From Dastarcus helophoroides (taxonomy: Eukaryota; Arthropoda; Insecta; Coleoptera; Bothrideridae), in the NCBI GenBank assembly GCA_028583605.1, contig CM053334.1:18811270-18875269 (forward strand): a DNA stretch of 64,000 bases, read 5' to 3'. Positions 1-11,245 of the stretch are shown here, one piece after another. Below the pieces are notes generated by a model. The model worked only from the letters and a program-made list of their open reading frames with translations, had not been told where the DNA came from and did not search any database. Numbering within the stretch: the first letter of the stretch is position 1; every line of letters starts with the position of its first letter. Made by a program: the position numbers and the translations under genes.

Positions 1-155
1 ATATTTTTTAACCTTTATAAAGAAGGCCTACATACGATTTTCATATCAGTATACCATGAAAGGATAAAAAATTCTACTAAATGAAATTAATAAATTGTTC
101 TACTTCTACTAGACCGCAAACATTCTACTAATTTAACATTACTAATGACTTATCC

Positions 156-240
156 TCTTAACCTAACGCTCATTTTACCTACTTATATAAGGCTAGCCAC
201 ACATGAACGACTTTAAATGACCAATAATTTTATGTTATTA
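156..240 (+). repeat. dispersed repeat flanking the foldback element, left copy
   Basis: An approximately 85-bp sequence (AACCTAACGCTCATTT ... GCTAGCCACACATGAACGA) recurs just right of the first foldback element (2136-2216). It also recurs left of the ones at 8.1 kb (7715-7775) and 20.1 kb (19705-19765), and in every 790-bp unit at 14.4-16.3 kb. It looks like host repeat DNA into which foldback elements inserted. Confidence 0.6.
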
Positions 241-250
241 TATTCCGAAG

Positions 251-2133
251 TTACGAAGGCGTAGAATTTAAATAAAAATTAGAAATTTCGAGTCTAAAGC
301 CGATTTTTTTTTCGTGTAACGAACTGGTCCTTGGTTATCTTCAAAAATTGAAGTTTAGAAAACACAGCAAAGGTTGCTCTGTCCCTTGAAACCAAGAAAG
401 ATTAGAAAACATAACAAAGGTTGCTCTAAGCAAAAAAAGTCAAAATTTCGAGAAAAAAATCGAAATTTCGATTTTAATCTCGAATTTTTTACAAACTCGG
501 ATTGTTAAGGAAAAAGTAGAAATTTCGGGAGAAAAGGCGAAATTTTGAGAAAAAAATGGAAATTTCGACATTAAATTCGAAATTTTGAGAAATAAATACC
601 AAGAAACAAAGAAAATTAGAAAACACAACAAATTTCAGGTTTAAAGTCGAAATTTCGAGAAAAGAGTCAAAATTTCGAGTGTAAAGTCGAAATTTCGACA
701 ACAAAAGTCAAGATTTCAAGAAAAATGTTAAAATTTCGAAAAAAAGTCGAAATTTCGAGAAAAATGTCGAAATTTCGAGTCGAGAAAGTCAGAATTCCGA
801 GATTAAAGCGGAAATTTCGAGAAAAAAGTCGTTGTTAGAGTCGAAATCCCAAGAATAAAGTCGAAATTGCTAGAAAAAATTCTAAATTTCATAAAAAAGT
901 TAAAATTTTAAGAAAAAAGTTGAGTTTTGAGAATAAGAGTCAAAATTTAAGTCAAAATTTCAAATTTTAAATCGAAATTTCGAGAAAAAAGTTGAAATTT
1001 CCAGAAAACGGTCAAAATTTCGAATTTGAAGTTCAAATTTCAGATTTAAAGTCGAAATTTCGAGAAAAGAGTCAAAATTTCGATTGTAAAGTCGAAATTT
1101 CGACAACAAAAGCCAACATTTCAAGAAAAATGTTAAAATTTCGAAAAAAAGTCGAAATTTCGAGAAAAATGTCGAAATTTCGAGTCGAGAAAGTCAGAAT
1201 TCCGAGATTAAGGCGGAAATTTCGAGAAAAAAGTCGATGTTAAAGTCGAAATCCCAAGAATAAAGTCGAAATTTCTAGAAAAAATGTCCAAATTTCATAA
1301 AAAAGTTAATATTTTAAGAAAAACAATTGAATTTCGAGATTAAGAGTCGAAATTTAAGTCGAAATTTCAAATTTTAAATCAAAATTTCGCGAAAAAAGTT
1401 GAAATTTCGAGAAAAAAGTCAAAATTTCGAGAACAAATTTCGAGTTTGAAGTTCAAATTTCGAGAACACATTTCGAGTTTGAAGTTCAAATTTTAGGTTT
1501 AAAGTCGAAATTTCGAGAAAAAAGTCAACATTTCGAGTGTAAAGTCGAAATTTCGAGATTAAAGTCGACATTTCAAGATTAAAGTTGAAATTTCGAGATT
1601 AAGGTCAAAATTTCGCAACTAGGGTCGAAATTTCAAGTAAAAAAAGTTAACATTTCGAGTTTAGAGTCGAAATTTCAAAAAAAAGTCGAAATTTCGAGAA
1701 AAAAGTCGAAATTTCGAGAAAAAAGTTTGAGTTTGAAGTCCAAATTTCAGGTTTAAAGTGGAAATTTCGAGAAAAGAGTCAAAATTTTAAGTGTAAAGTC
1801 AAAATTTCGAGATTAAAGTCGACATTTCGAGTTTAGAGTCGAAGTTTCGAAAAAAAAGTCGAGATTTCGAGAAAAAAGTCGAAATTTCAAGAAACAGTTT
1901 CGAGTTTGAAGTCCAAATTTCAGGTTTAAAGTCAAAATTTCGAGAAAAGAGTCAAAATTTCGAGATTAAGGTCAAAATTTCGAGATTAGAGTCGAAATTT
2001 CGAGAAAAAAAGTCAACATTTCGAGTTTAGAATCAAAATTTCGAAAAAAAAAGTCGAAATATCGAGAAAAAAGTCGAAATTTCTAAAAATATTTGTTTTT
2101 AAATCAATGTCCTTTTTACGCCTTTCTACTGAT
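251..2133 (+). mobile_element. foldback element with 20-bp-repeat arms (copy 1)
   Basis: The left end TTACGAAGGCGTAGAA (251) is the inverted counterpart of the right end around 2098-2130 (TCAATGTCC ... ACGCCTTT). Between them lies about 1.65 kb of a degenerate 20-bp monomer, typically GTCGAAATTTCGAGAAAAAA, all in forward orientation. A Penelope-edge fragment interrupts it at 318-430. No coding capacity is visible. Terminal inverted repeats with tandem short repeats inside recall Drosophila FB elements; that family link is inference. This copy lacks an obvious reverse arm and is probably deleted. Confidence 0.55.
310..430 (-). repeat. Penelope-like element edge fragment
   Basis: It contains GGTCCTTGGTTATCTTCAAA followed by CCTTGAAACCAAGAAAGATT and AACAAAGGTTGCTCT. 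The same edge sequence flanks the GIY-YIG fragment at 26698-27261 and recurs at 22600-22692, 32925-33010 and 39998-40135. Part of the tail is duplicated here. Confidence 0.6.
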
Positions 2134-2135
2134 CT

Positions 2136-2216
2136 TCTTAACCTAATGTTCATTTAATCTACTTGCATAAAGCTAGCCACACATGAACGACTTTTGACTA
2201 ATAATTTTATATTCTT
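2136..2216 (+). repeat. dispersed repeat flanking the foldback element, right copy
   Basis: This is the second copy of the 85-bp sequence seen at 156-240, in the same orientation. Copy 1 of the foldback element therefore sits between two direct copies. Confidence 0.55.
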
Positions 2217-2860
2217 GTTTCGAAATAAGGTTAGTTTCCTAAATTTCTAGTTTAAAGCGGAATTTTCTCAAATATAGTCCAAATTTCGAGTAACACACTT
2301 CGACAAATTCAATTTAAGAAAAAAAAACAATTTTTTTGGGGGGACTTGGTGAAGCTAGAATAAATTTAATGTCATTTTTTAGAAGGGTAATTTTTTTCAA
2401 AAGCTTCACTTTGTTGTTTTTTTATTTTCAATTTAAACTCGAAATTTTAATTTATATTTTAAAAATGCGATTTTAAAATTGAAGTTTCCCCAGAATAGTC
2501 GAAACTTAAGAATAAACTAAATATTCGGGTAAAAACTTTGTTACATAATTCGAATTTTTGACTTAAAGTCGAGATTTTTCTTTTATTTGAAATTTTTGTC
2601 ACCATAAATTCGAAAAACTGTTAATTTCTAAAGAAAATTTTTTATCGACATTTTAAAACGGGGAAATTAATGTTTAGAAAACTTTAAAATTAAAAAAAAA
2701 CTTGAAATTTCAAGTTCAAAGCCAAAATGTTTGATTTGAAGTCAAAATTAATATCCAAAAAATATTTTTGTTGAAAATTCGAGTTCGAAATAAGTTTCGA
2801 GCTTAAATAAATTCGAGGATATTAGAATATTCACAATTTCTCAAATTTCAGCTTCAGCTA
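2217..2860. other. AT-rich region without a recognisable gene
   Basis: Low-complexity AT-rich sequence with scattered degenerate GAAATTTCGA-like words. No open frame, splice-delimited exon or RNA gene was seen. Confidence 0.5.
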
Positions 2861-3325
2861 GAAAGTTGGAATTTCCAGAAAATAAGTCGAAATTTCGAAA
2901 TTAAAATCGGTATTTATAGAAAAAATCGAACATCTTCGAAGCCCAAGTTTCAAATTCAAATCCGCAATTTTGAGAAAAAGACGAAAGTTCGAGAAAAAGT
3001 CGAAATTTCGACTTTTTCTCGAAATTTCGACTCGAAAACAGGAGACGTAAAGCCGAAATTTCGAGAAAAAAGTCAACATTTCGAGTTTAAAGTCGAATTT
3101 TCGAGTTTAAAGTCGAATTTTCGAGTTTAAAGTCGAAATTTCGAGTTTAAAGTCGAAATTTCGAGAAAAAGTCGAATTTTCGAAAAAAAGTCGAAATTTC
3201 GAGAAACAGTCGAAATTTCGAGAAACAGTCGAAATTTTGAAAAAAAGTCGAAATTTCGAAAAAAAAGTCGAAATTTTGAAAAAAAGTCGAAATTTCGAGG
3301 AAAAAACGAATTTTTGAATTGTTAA
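2861..3325 (+). repeat. 20-bp AAATTTCGA tandem array
   Basis: About 23 degenerate copies of the monomer, with the clearest run at 3077-3300 (TTTCGAGTTTAAAGTCGAA and TTTCGAGAAAAAGTCGAA variants). The open frames on the minus strand are by-products of a stop-poor repeat. Confidence 0.8.
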
Positions 3326-4340
3326 AACCAAATATTTGTCATTTTTGTTAGCGCCCCTAAAACTTTAGAGCCCTATTGCTTCTATATAATGGGCTGGGAC
3401 TTACGACAGAAGAACTGAACTTTTTAGATCAGATCAAGTTTCAGGGAACTCACTGAAGTGAAGGGAAATCGTTCCTGAACTTGGTACCTAAACCAAAGGT
3501 CTACAAAGGTTAACGCATTTTTGTTTCAGATGGATCACAGGTTCATCACTGCTTATCAGATTTCGGCGCTTGAACCGAGCTATAGAAGGATTCAAATTTA
3601 TTTGGACTAATCTCCTTGTAACCTTCGTCGGGCGGATCGTACTAGAATATATTATATAAATTTTTCTAGACAATGCATTTTATTGTGGAATTTAAGTGAT
3701 GAAATAATTGACTCGATTCATCTACAGCGGATGCATTTCAACAGCGCGCATAGCGTAGTTTTCCTACAAAAAAATTCCCAAGTTGTCACGCTAATAGAGG
3801 AAGGTTTCGAATTAAGTTAAGGATGTAGGGCGTAAGGAAGCCGCGATTACGTGAGGAAGCCCCCGTCAATCGAACTAAAGAATTCAACTCGTTGAATACG
3901 ATTCTTGAAATGACGCAACACCGAAACTACTATTCATTATCTCAGTAAATTATATTGTGACGTATCGAACTGACCTATTATAAAAATGTTCGCCGACAGT
4001 TTATCACATCTCCTTAATTATTATAAATATGGGCCCGTCTCAGGAGCTAAGCTTTATTTCTTCGACGGCTTCCGAAATCGAAACTTGACCAAAATTGTTG
4101 CGACGATCGTTTCACAATGTGCCTATGACGTTTGTTTTTCTGTGTCTAGTGCGCGAAAAATTAAAAAGCGTCTATCACAAACGACCTTGTTAGGGTTATT
4201 TTCTCTTCGGCCGCAGGAGCGTTAAAAGGATCTAGGACAATATCGGACTGATTTTAATAATAGCGGGATAATTACTTAATTGTTTAATTTGTTTCGTACG
4301 CCGCAGAAGACAGTTTTGCTTTGGATAGGTCCCGAAGTCA
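3326..4340. other. unique sequence upstream of a core promoter
   Basis: More balanced base composition than the flanks and no tandem structure. The open frames of 61 and 79 codons have no recognisable domain. It may hold regulatory sequence for the promoter at 4358, but no specific site could be assigned. Confidence 0.3.
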
Positions 4341-4357
4341 TTGAGGGTGTATGTGTA

Positions 4358-4392
4358 TATAAAGCCGGACTCGCGGGGTTAAAATCGTCAGT
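4358..4392 (+). promoter_or_regulatory. TATA box plus TCAGT initiator
   Basis: TATAAA lies at 4358-4363 and the arthropod initiator TCAGT at 4388-4392. From the first T of the box to the A of the initiator (4390, presumed +1) is 32 bp, the standard spacing. A short 5' leader and an ATG at a splice donor follow, so this is a well-formed Pol II core promoter. Confidence 0.7.
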
Positions 4393-4426
4393 TCGGCTTG
4401 TCCCTTCAAGCGCAACATCAAAAATG
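4390..4426 (+). CDS. candidate first exon: 34-nt leader plus ATG at a splice donor
   Basis: From the presumed start site the leader runs to an ATG at 4424-4426 in the context CATCAAAA-ATG. This abuts GTAAGC, a good splice donor, so the exon would encode only the initiator methionine in phase 0. The next recognisable coding exon on this strand starts at 21755, directly after a strong acceptor and also in phase 0 (ATG TAT TTA). The two would join as Met-Met-Tyr. This may be the inducible first exon of the ImpL2 gene. Alternatively it is the first exon of a gene whose other exons I did not recognise; single-Met first exons are common in insect cuticle genes. Confidence 0.4.
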
Positions 4427-5229
4427 GTAAGCACTTTTTTTATTAAATAATCTGCCTCTGGTGAGATTTTAAATTGGGCCTTTGCTTTTACTCATATTTG
4501 CGCTTGTTATCCAGATCAAACTAAAAAAATAAGTAATGTTTATTATAGTTTTTTAGTGATGGTTTAAATTTTGTTAATTTTTTCTTACTCTGAAATATTA
4601 TTTTTGTGACAAAAAAAGTTAAAATATCCAAAACTACTGATATTACTTTTTATTATTGAACATTTTTTTTCAAACGTAAACGTTACGATTTTTTTAATGA
4701 AATTCAAAAATGTCGATCTCATTAAATAATTTCAGAACTAATTAGATTAGATTACACACTTGATAAGGCCAGCTTTGATCGGGGAAATACTTTGCTATCT
4801 TAAATAATCGATTTAGTGAAAAGTTAAATCTTTGTGAAGTTAAGGGGAAACACGTTCAATTTTACAGATTTGAATTTAACCAGTCTAGAAGGTCTTCATT
4901 CTTAAATTGGGGTCTAACACTAGTATAACTTTTTTTTTACTTTAATTTCTTTAAATGTCTATTCCTCCGGAATATTGCATAGTTTTTAAACGTTACATTA
5001 CTCAAGAAGTTATAATTTACTAACATTTTAAAAATCCCTGAGAAAGTATTTTTATTTTTTATCTCTTATAGTCTTAGTCACACTTTATAACACACAGCAC
5101 TTTTTTATTTGGATGCGAAGGGTCGAGTTTCATTCGTAATCATTCGTTTGCCATGTTGAAAAAAAACTGACTAAATCTGTGAAACTGTACCATATTTATA
5201 AGTATTTTCTTAAAAAAAATTAAATTTTC
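4427..5229. other. AT-rich unique sequence (possible intron start)
   Basis: No gene, repeat array or structured RNA recognised. If the 4390-4426 exon belongs to ImpL2, this is the beginning of its 17-kb first intron. Confidence 0.35.
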
Positions 5230-6300
5230 CCCAACTTTGATTAACAACTTTTCTACGTAGCGCTAATAATGAAAAAGTTAAGTCTTTGCTTGCCGCGCGT
5301 CTTGAAACCGAACAATCGATTTTTGGCTATATTTCGATAATCGTCGGTCCCACAAAAATGTTGTAAGAGGCTTTTTTATAGAAAATTAAATGTTCTACAC
5401 TTTTGATTAACAAGTTTTTTACGTAATTTTAACATTAAAAAAGTTATAAGCCGTTTTCGGTCGCTCCCTCGATGAAAACTGCTCTAATTAATTATTTGGC
5501 TATATCTCTGTATTCAGTAGCCTCACAAAAATTTTGTAGTGAGCTTTTTTGTGTAAACTTAAATTGTCTATACTTTCTATCCATAACTTTTTTATGTAAT
5601 ATTAAAATTAGAGAAGTTAGAAGCCAGATAAGCCATGCATCATTGTCTTGAAAACAAAAGTATAATCAGTTATTTGTCTGTATCTCTATATTCGCTTCTG
5701 CCACAAAAACTTTGTAACGAGCTTTTTATGAGGCGTCTAATTGTCTACACTTTTGATTTATAACTTTTTTATGTAGCGTTAATATTAAAGAAGTTATAAG
5801 CCACGTAAGCCATACATCACCGTCTGGAAAACAAAAGTACGGTCACTTATTTGTCTGTATCTCTGTATTTGTCAGTCTTGCAGAAATTTTGTAGGAAGCT
5901 TTTTCGTGGAAAATTAAATTGTCTACACTTTTTGTTCATAACTTTTTTATGTAATATTAAAATTAGAGAAGTTATAAGCCAGATAAGCCATGCATCATTG
6001 TCTTGAAAACAAAAGTATAATCAGTTATTTGTCTGTATCTCTATATTCGCTACTGCCACAAAAACTTTGTAAAGAGCTTTTTATAAAGCGTTTAATTGTC
6101 TACACTTTTGATTCATAACTTTTTTATGTAGCTTAATATTAAAGAAGTTATAAGCCACGTTAGCCATACGTCACCGTCTTGAAAACAAAATGATAATTAG
6201 TTATCTGTCTGCATCTCTGTATTCATCAGTCCCACAAAAATTTTGTGACGAGCTTTTTATACAACATTAAATGGTCTACAATTTTGATTAATAATTTTTT
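5230..6300 (+). repeat. 177-bp tandem repeat, array 1
   Basis: Landmark words AAGTTATAAGCC, TGTCTGTATCTCTGTATTCG and TTGTCTACACTTTTGATT recur with spacings of about 173-178 bp (AAGTTATAAG near 5441, 5614, 5791, 5969 and 6144). About six diverged units are present. The same family forms the larger array at 16450-17825. Confidence 0.85.
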
Positions 6301-6870
6301 TGTGATTGAATCAATCAACGATCAATCGAAGAAAGTATTAAATTTTAGCTCCGCCACTGCATCAGATTTCTTGTAAATGACATGAGCGAACACATAATTT
6401 GATAATTATGTTGGCAGTTCTGACGATTATTTTTATATATTCTGTGGTTTAGATTTACGTCCATTTTTATTTGAATTTTGACATTTTATGTTGATTTTAA
6501 TTTATTTGCAAGTTTTGCACTAAAATAAAGCTTGAATTATTACACTGAGGCGAATAATTCTTCTACCTGCATATTTCTCATTGGGAAGAAGTTAGAAATT
6601 AGTGAGGTTTATTTGAATTAGAGGTTTAAGGAGTACTGCAGCTTATGGCCATTTTAATTTGAATTTTACATTTTGTGTCACGATTTTTATTAACTTCCAA
6701 ATTAATTTGACGAAAATCAAACTTAAAATGATAATACTGAAGCAAATAATACTTTTATTTGTATACTTTTTCATTATATTGATAAGGAGTTAGCGGGAGT
6801 TAAGACATTAGTGGGGTTATATTCGAATTGTGAAGTTCGAAGAGTTGTTCAACAAGAATCTGCCACTAAC
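6301..6870 (+). repeat. left part of a duplicated block (copy 1)
   Basis: This region, beginning with the AATCAATCAACGATCAATCG neighbourhood, is repeated at about 18150-18712 with small indels. It contains no gene. Confidence 0.7.
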
Positions 6871-7056
6871 GGCTCTTTCACACGGAGAGCCGTAAGGCTC
6901 GCACTCGCGAGCGAGCGGACAACTCCCACAATTGAAATGCAAAGAGTACAATGGAGCTTTCACATGGGACGCACGGGTCTTTAAGACGGGAAGGTAGGAG
7001 CGGAAAAAGCTCGCGCTCGCGAGTGTGAGCCTTGCGGCTCTCCGTGTGAAAGAGCC
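6871..7056. mobile_element. short TIR element (MITE), copy 1
   Basis: A 186-bp element has inverted ends of about 48 bp starting GGCTCTTTCACACGGAGAGC. The left arm (6871-6918) pairs with 7010-7056. The core is rich in GCTCGC/GCGAGC words, in contrast to the AT-rich surroundings. No coding capacity. Target duplication is uncertain (CTAA-like). A second copy lies at 18713-19057. Confidence 0.75.
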
Positions 7057-7960
7057 CTAAGAGTGTTTCATGGGTCCTTATCCTGATCAACTGCACTATT
7101 GCACTTTTCCTACTATGAATATCTTCCCGGACTTGTTATTAACCACTAAAATAGTCAGTCAACGGCTGAAGTAACGTGATTGTTATGACTATAAACTCTA
7201 AATTTCTGAGGGGGTAATTGCATTACATGTAATTTTAATGATTAATAAAAACTAATCAGCAAAAAATTGCCTCCCATCATTTCACTGCACTATTTATTAC
7301 ACTTTTCGTGTTGTTGCATCCTGAAATATTCCCGAACGCGTGAACTTCTATGAGATTGTTGAAGAACATAAAACGTCATAACTACCTAACCGTCTACGCG
7401 AAGGTCATTTTTTAATGAACGAAATTATTTTACTGCACTATTTATTATACTTTTGGTGTTGTTGCATCCCGAAATATTCCCGGCTTCTATGAGGTTATTG
7501 AAGAACATAAAACGTTATAACTACCTAACCCTCTAACTGAGGGTCAATTTTTAATGAACGAAATGATTAATAGAAACTACAGTGGCCTAATGTAACGATT
7601 GAAAATGTGTTTTTAGCATCGAAAACTCAAGTATTTTTCTGTCAAATGTTTAAAATCAAACAGCACCCGCAATTGTCAACCGCATACACATATGTCAGCT
7701 ATCTATGACTCGTGCATCGAACCTAACGCTCATTTTATCTACTCGCGTAAGGCTAGCCACACATGAGCGATTTTTAATCCGCCGTTACTTTTGTATTTCG
7801 AAAGGCTCTGGTTTCCAAGTAAGAATATTTTCTAAAGTTGTAGTCTAAAGCAACATTGTCGAAATTATAGTAGAAATTTCGGGAAATATACTGAGACAAT
7901 TACAATTTAAGAAAAAAACAACCTAAAAGGGTGAATATTTTTTTAAAAACTGCACTTTAA
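7057..7960 (+). repeat. single copy of the 790-bp repeat unit
   Basis: It starts at GTTTCATGGGTCCTTATCC, contains the landmarks TGAACGAAATGATTAATAGA and CACACATGAGCGATTTTTAA, and ends at the foldback element. The same unit is tandem at 14160-16430 and single at 19060-19950. Confidence 0.75.
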
Positions 7961-8872
7961 TTTAAAAATTTTCAATTCAAGGTCGAAATAACTTAGCTTA
8001 TTAATTTTATTTAACATTTCTGCCACCCAGTTGGAAAATTCGATGTAGACATTGAGATTTCCCTGGAATACTTGAAATTTCGAGAATAAGATTTTCGGGT
8101 AAAAATTACGAAGGCGTGAGAACGACATCAATTTTTTAGAAATTCTGACTTTTTTTCTCGAAATTTCGACTCTAATCTTGAAATTTCGACTCATCTTGAA
8201 ATTTCGACTTTTATCTCGAGATTTCGATTTATTTTTGCAACTTCGACTTTAATGTCCAAATTTCGAGTTTTTTCTCGAAACTTCGAGTTTTTCGTGGAAT
8301 TTTCGAGTTTTTCATCGAAATTTCAAGTTTTTAATTGAAATTTCGAGTTTTTATTTCGAAACTTCGAGTTTTCATCGACTTTTCGGGTTATTTATCGAAA
8401 TTTCGTGTTTTTAATCGAAATTTCGATTTTTTTTCTCGAAAATTCAAGATTAAGGTCGAAGTTTTAACTTTAATATTTAAATTTCGATTTTAAACTAGCA
8501 ATTTCGAAATTTCGGGAAAAAAGTCGACATTTTGAGATTGATGTCGAAATTGCGAGTTGAAAATCGAAATTTCGGGAATAGAGTCGAAATTTTGATAATT
8601 AAAAATTGAAATTACTGAACGAAATTTCGACTCCAATTTCCGGATTTCGACTTGAATCCCGAAATTTCGACTTTAATCCCGAAATTGCGACTTTTTTCTC
8701 AAAATTTCCGCTTTAATCTCGGAATTTCGACTTTACATTCGAAATTTTGTCTTTAAATTCAAAATTTCGACTTTGTTCTCGAAATTTCGAACTTAAAGTC
8801 GAAATTTCAACTTTAATCCCGAAATTTCGCGAAAAAAGGCGATATTTTGGTGATTAAAAATAGAAATTACTG

Positions 8873-9990
8873 AACGCACCCTACTGCCAACTGTCAATAT
8901 TGTTGGGAAAGGGTGGCGGTGGGACGCAACTGTCATCTGCTTAACCATAGAGTGTAGAAATTTGGAGAATTAAGTTGAAATTTCCACTTTAAACTCGAAA
9001 TTTCGACTTCAAACTCGAAATTTCGATTTTAAACTTAAAATTTAAATTTTGATCTCGCAATTTCAAGAAAAAAAGTCGAAATTTCGTGACTAAAGTCGAA
9101 ATTTCGTGATCTAAGTCGAAATTTCGAGATTAATGTCGAAATTGCGAATTTAAAATCGAAATTTCGAGAAAAAAGTCGAAATTTTGATAATTAGAAATTG
9201 AAATTACTAAACGCACCCTACGTCCAACTGTCAATATTGTTGGGAAAGGGTAGCGGTGGGACGCAACTGTCATCTGCTTAACCATAGAATGTAGAAATTT
9301 GGAGAATAAAGTTAAAATTTCCACTTTAAACTCGAAATTTCGACTTTAAACTCGAAATTTCGTCTTTAAACTTAAAATTTCAATTTTGATCTCTCAATTT
9401 CAAGAAAAAAAGTCGAAATTTCGTGACTAAAGCCGGAATTTCGTGATTTAAGTCGAAATTTCGTGATCTAAGTCGAAATTTCGAGATTAATGTCGAAATT
9501 GCGAGTTTAAAATCGAAATTTCGGGAAAAAGTCGAAATTTTGATAATTAAAAATTGAAATTACTGAACGCACCCTACGTCCAACTGTCAATATTGTTGGG
9601 AAAGGGTAGCGGTGGGACGCAACTGTCATTTGCTCAACCATAGAGTGCAGAAATTTGGAGAATAAAATTGAAATTTGCACTTTAAACTCGAATTTTCGAC
9701 TTTAAACTCGAAATTTCGATTTTAAACTTAAAATTTCAATTTTGATCTCGAAATTTCAAGAAAAAAAGTCAAAATTTCGTGACTAAAGTCGAAGTTTCGT
9801 GATCTAAGTCGAAGTTTCGAGATTAATGTCGAAATTGCGAGTTTAAAATCGAAATTTCGGAAAAAAAGTCGAAATTTTGATAATTAAAAATTGAAATTAC
9901 TGAACGCTACGGCCAACTGTCAATATTGTTGGTAAAAGGTAGCGGTAGGACGCAACTGTCATCTGCTTAACCACAGAGTGTAGAAACTTG
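8873..9990 (+). repeat. higher-order repeat of 337/356 bp containing the central module
   Basis: The central module (AACGCACCCTACGTCCAACT ... GGGACGCAACTGTCATCTGC) begins near 8873, 9210, 9566 and 9903, giving spacings of 337, 356 and 337 bp. The 19-bp difference is close to one 20-bp monomer, so unit length changes in monomer steps. Confidence 0.85.
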
Positions 9991-10079
9991 GAGAATAAAG
10001 TTGAAATTTCCACTTTAAACTCGAAATTTCGACTTTAAACTTGAAATTTCAATTTTAATCTCGCAATTTTAAGTCGAAA

Positions 10080-10960
10080 TTTCGTGACTAAAGTCGAAAT
10101 TTCGTGATTAAAGACAAAATTTTGAGACTAACGTTGAAATTTCGACTTTAAACTCGGAATTTCGAGAAAAAAGTCGAATTTCAAGATTAAAGTCGAAATT
10201 TCGAGAAAAAAGTCGAAATTTCGTAAAAATAAGTCGCAATTTTGTGACTAAAGTCGAAATTTCGTGATTAAAAACGAAATGTTGAGATCAACGTTGAAAT
10301 TTCGACTTTAAACTCGGAATTTCGAGAAAAAAGTCGAATTTTAAGATTAAAGTCGAAATTTCGAGAAAAAAGTCGAAATTTCGAAAAAAAAAAATCGTAA
10401 TTTTGTGACTAAAGACGCGATTTCGTGATTAAAGTCGAAATTTTGAGACTAACGTTAAAATTTCGACTCTAAACTCGGAATTTCGAGAAAAAAGTCGAAT
10501 TTCAAGATTAAAGTCGAAATTTCGAGAAAAAAGTCGAAATTTCGTAAAAAAAATGTCGCAATTTTTTGACTAAAGTCGAAATTTCGTGATTAAAGTCGAA
10601 ATGTTGAGATTAACGTTCAAATTTCGACTTTAAACTCGGAATTTCGAGAAAAAAGTCGAATTTCAAGATTAAAGTCGAAATTTCGAGAAAAAAGTCGAAA
10701 TTTCGTAAAAAAAAGTCGCAATTTCGTGACTGAAGTCGAAATTTCGTGATTAATGTCGAAATTTTGAGACTAACGTTGAAATTTCGACTTTAAACTCGGA
10801 ATTTCGCAAAAAAAAGTCGAATTTCAAAATTAAACTCGAAATTTCGAGAAAAAATTCGAAACGTCGTAAAAAAAGTCGCAATTAGTCGAAATTTCGTGAT
10901 TAATGTCGAAATTTTGAGACTAACGTTGAAATTTCGACTTTAAACTCGGAATTTCGCAAA
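10080..10960 (+). repeat. 160-bp higher-order repeat of the 20-bp monomer
   Basis: The word AACTCGGAATTTCG recurs near 10151, 10311, 10472, 10633, 10793 and 10943, giving spacings of 160, 161, 161, 160 and 150. The 160-bp spacing is eight 20-bp monomers. It is followed by a run of AAAAAAGTCGCAATTTCGTA monomers to about 11190. Confidence 0.85.
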
Positions 10961-11245
10961 AAAAAGTCGAATTTCAAAATTAAACTCGAAATTTCGAGAA
11001 AAAATTCGAAACGTCGTAAAAAAAGTCGCAATTTCATAAAAAAAGTCGCAATTTCGTAAAAAAAAGTCGCAATTTCGTAAAAAAAGTCGCAATTTCGTAA
11101 AAAAAAGTCACAATTTCCTAAAAAAATAGTCGCAATTTCGTAAAAAAAGTCACAATTTCGTAAAAAAAAGTCGCAATTTCGGCTTTAAACTGGAAGTTTT
11201 AAAAAAAAAATTGTTTTTTAAATTGATATCCTTTCTACACCTACC

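Larger units (their letters stand above)
8106..11245. mobile_element. foldback element with 20-bp-repeat arms (copy 2)
   Basis: The left end TTACGAAGGCGTGAG (8106) is followed by the motif GACATCAATTTTTT. Next comes an array in reverse orientation (TTTTTCTCGAAATTTCGAC type, 8145-8470). Central modules containing GGGACGCAACTGTCATCTGC follow, then a forward array to about 11200. The element closes with a diverged inverted end (TTGATATCCTTTCTACACC, 11223-11241). The reverse arm, centre, forward arm and opposed ends together argue for one foldback unit whose centre has been amplified. Confidence 0.6.
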
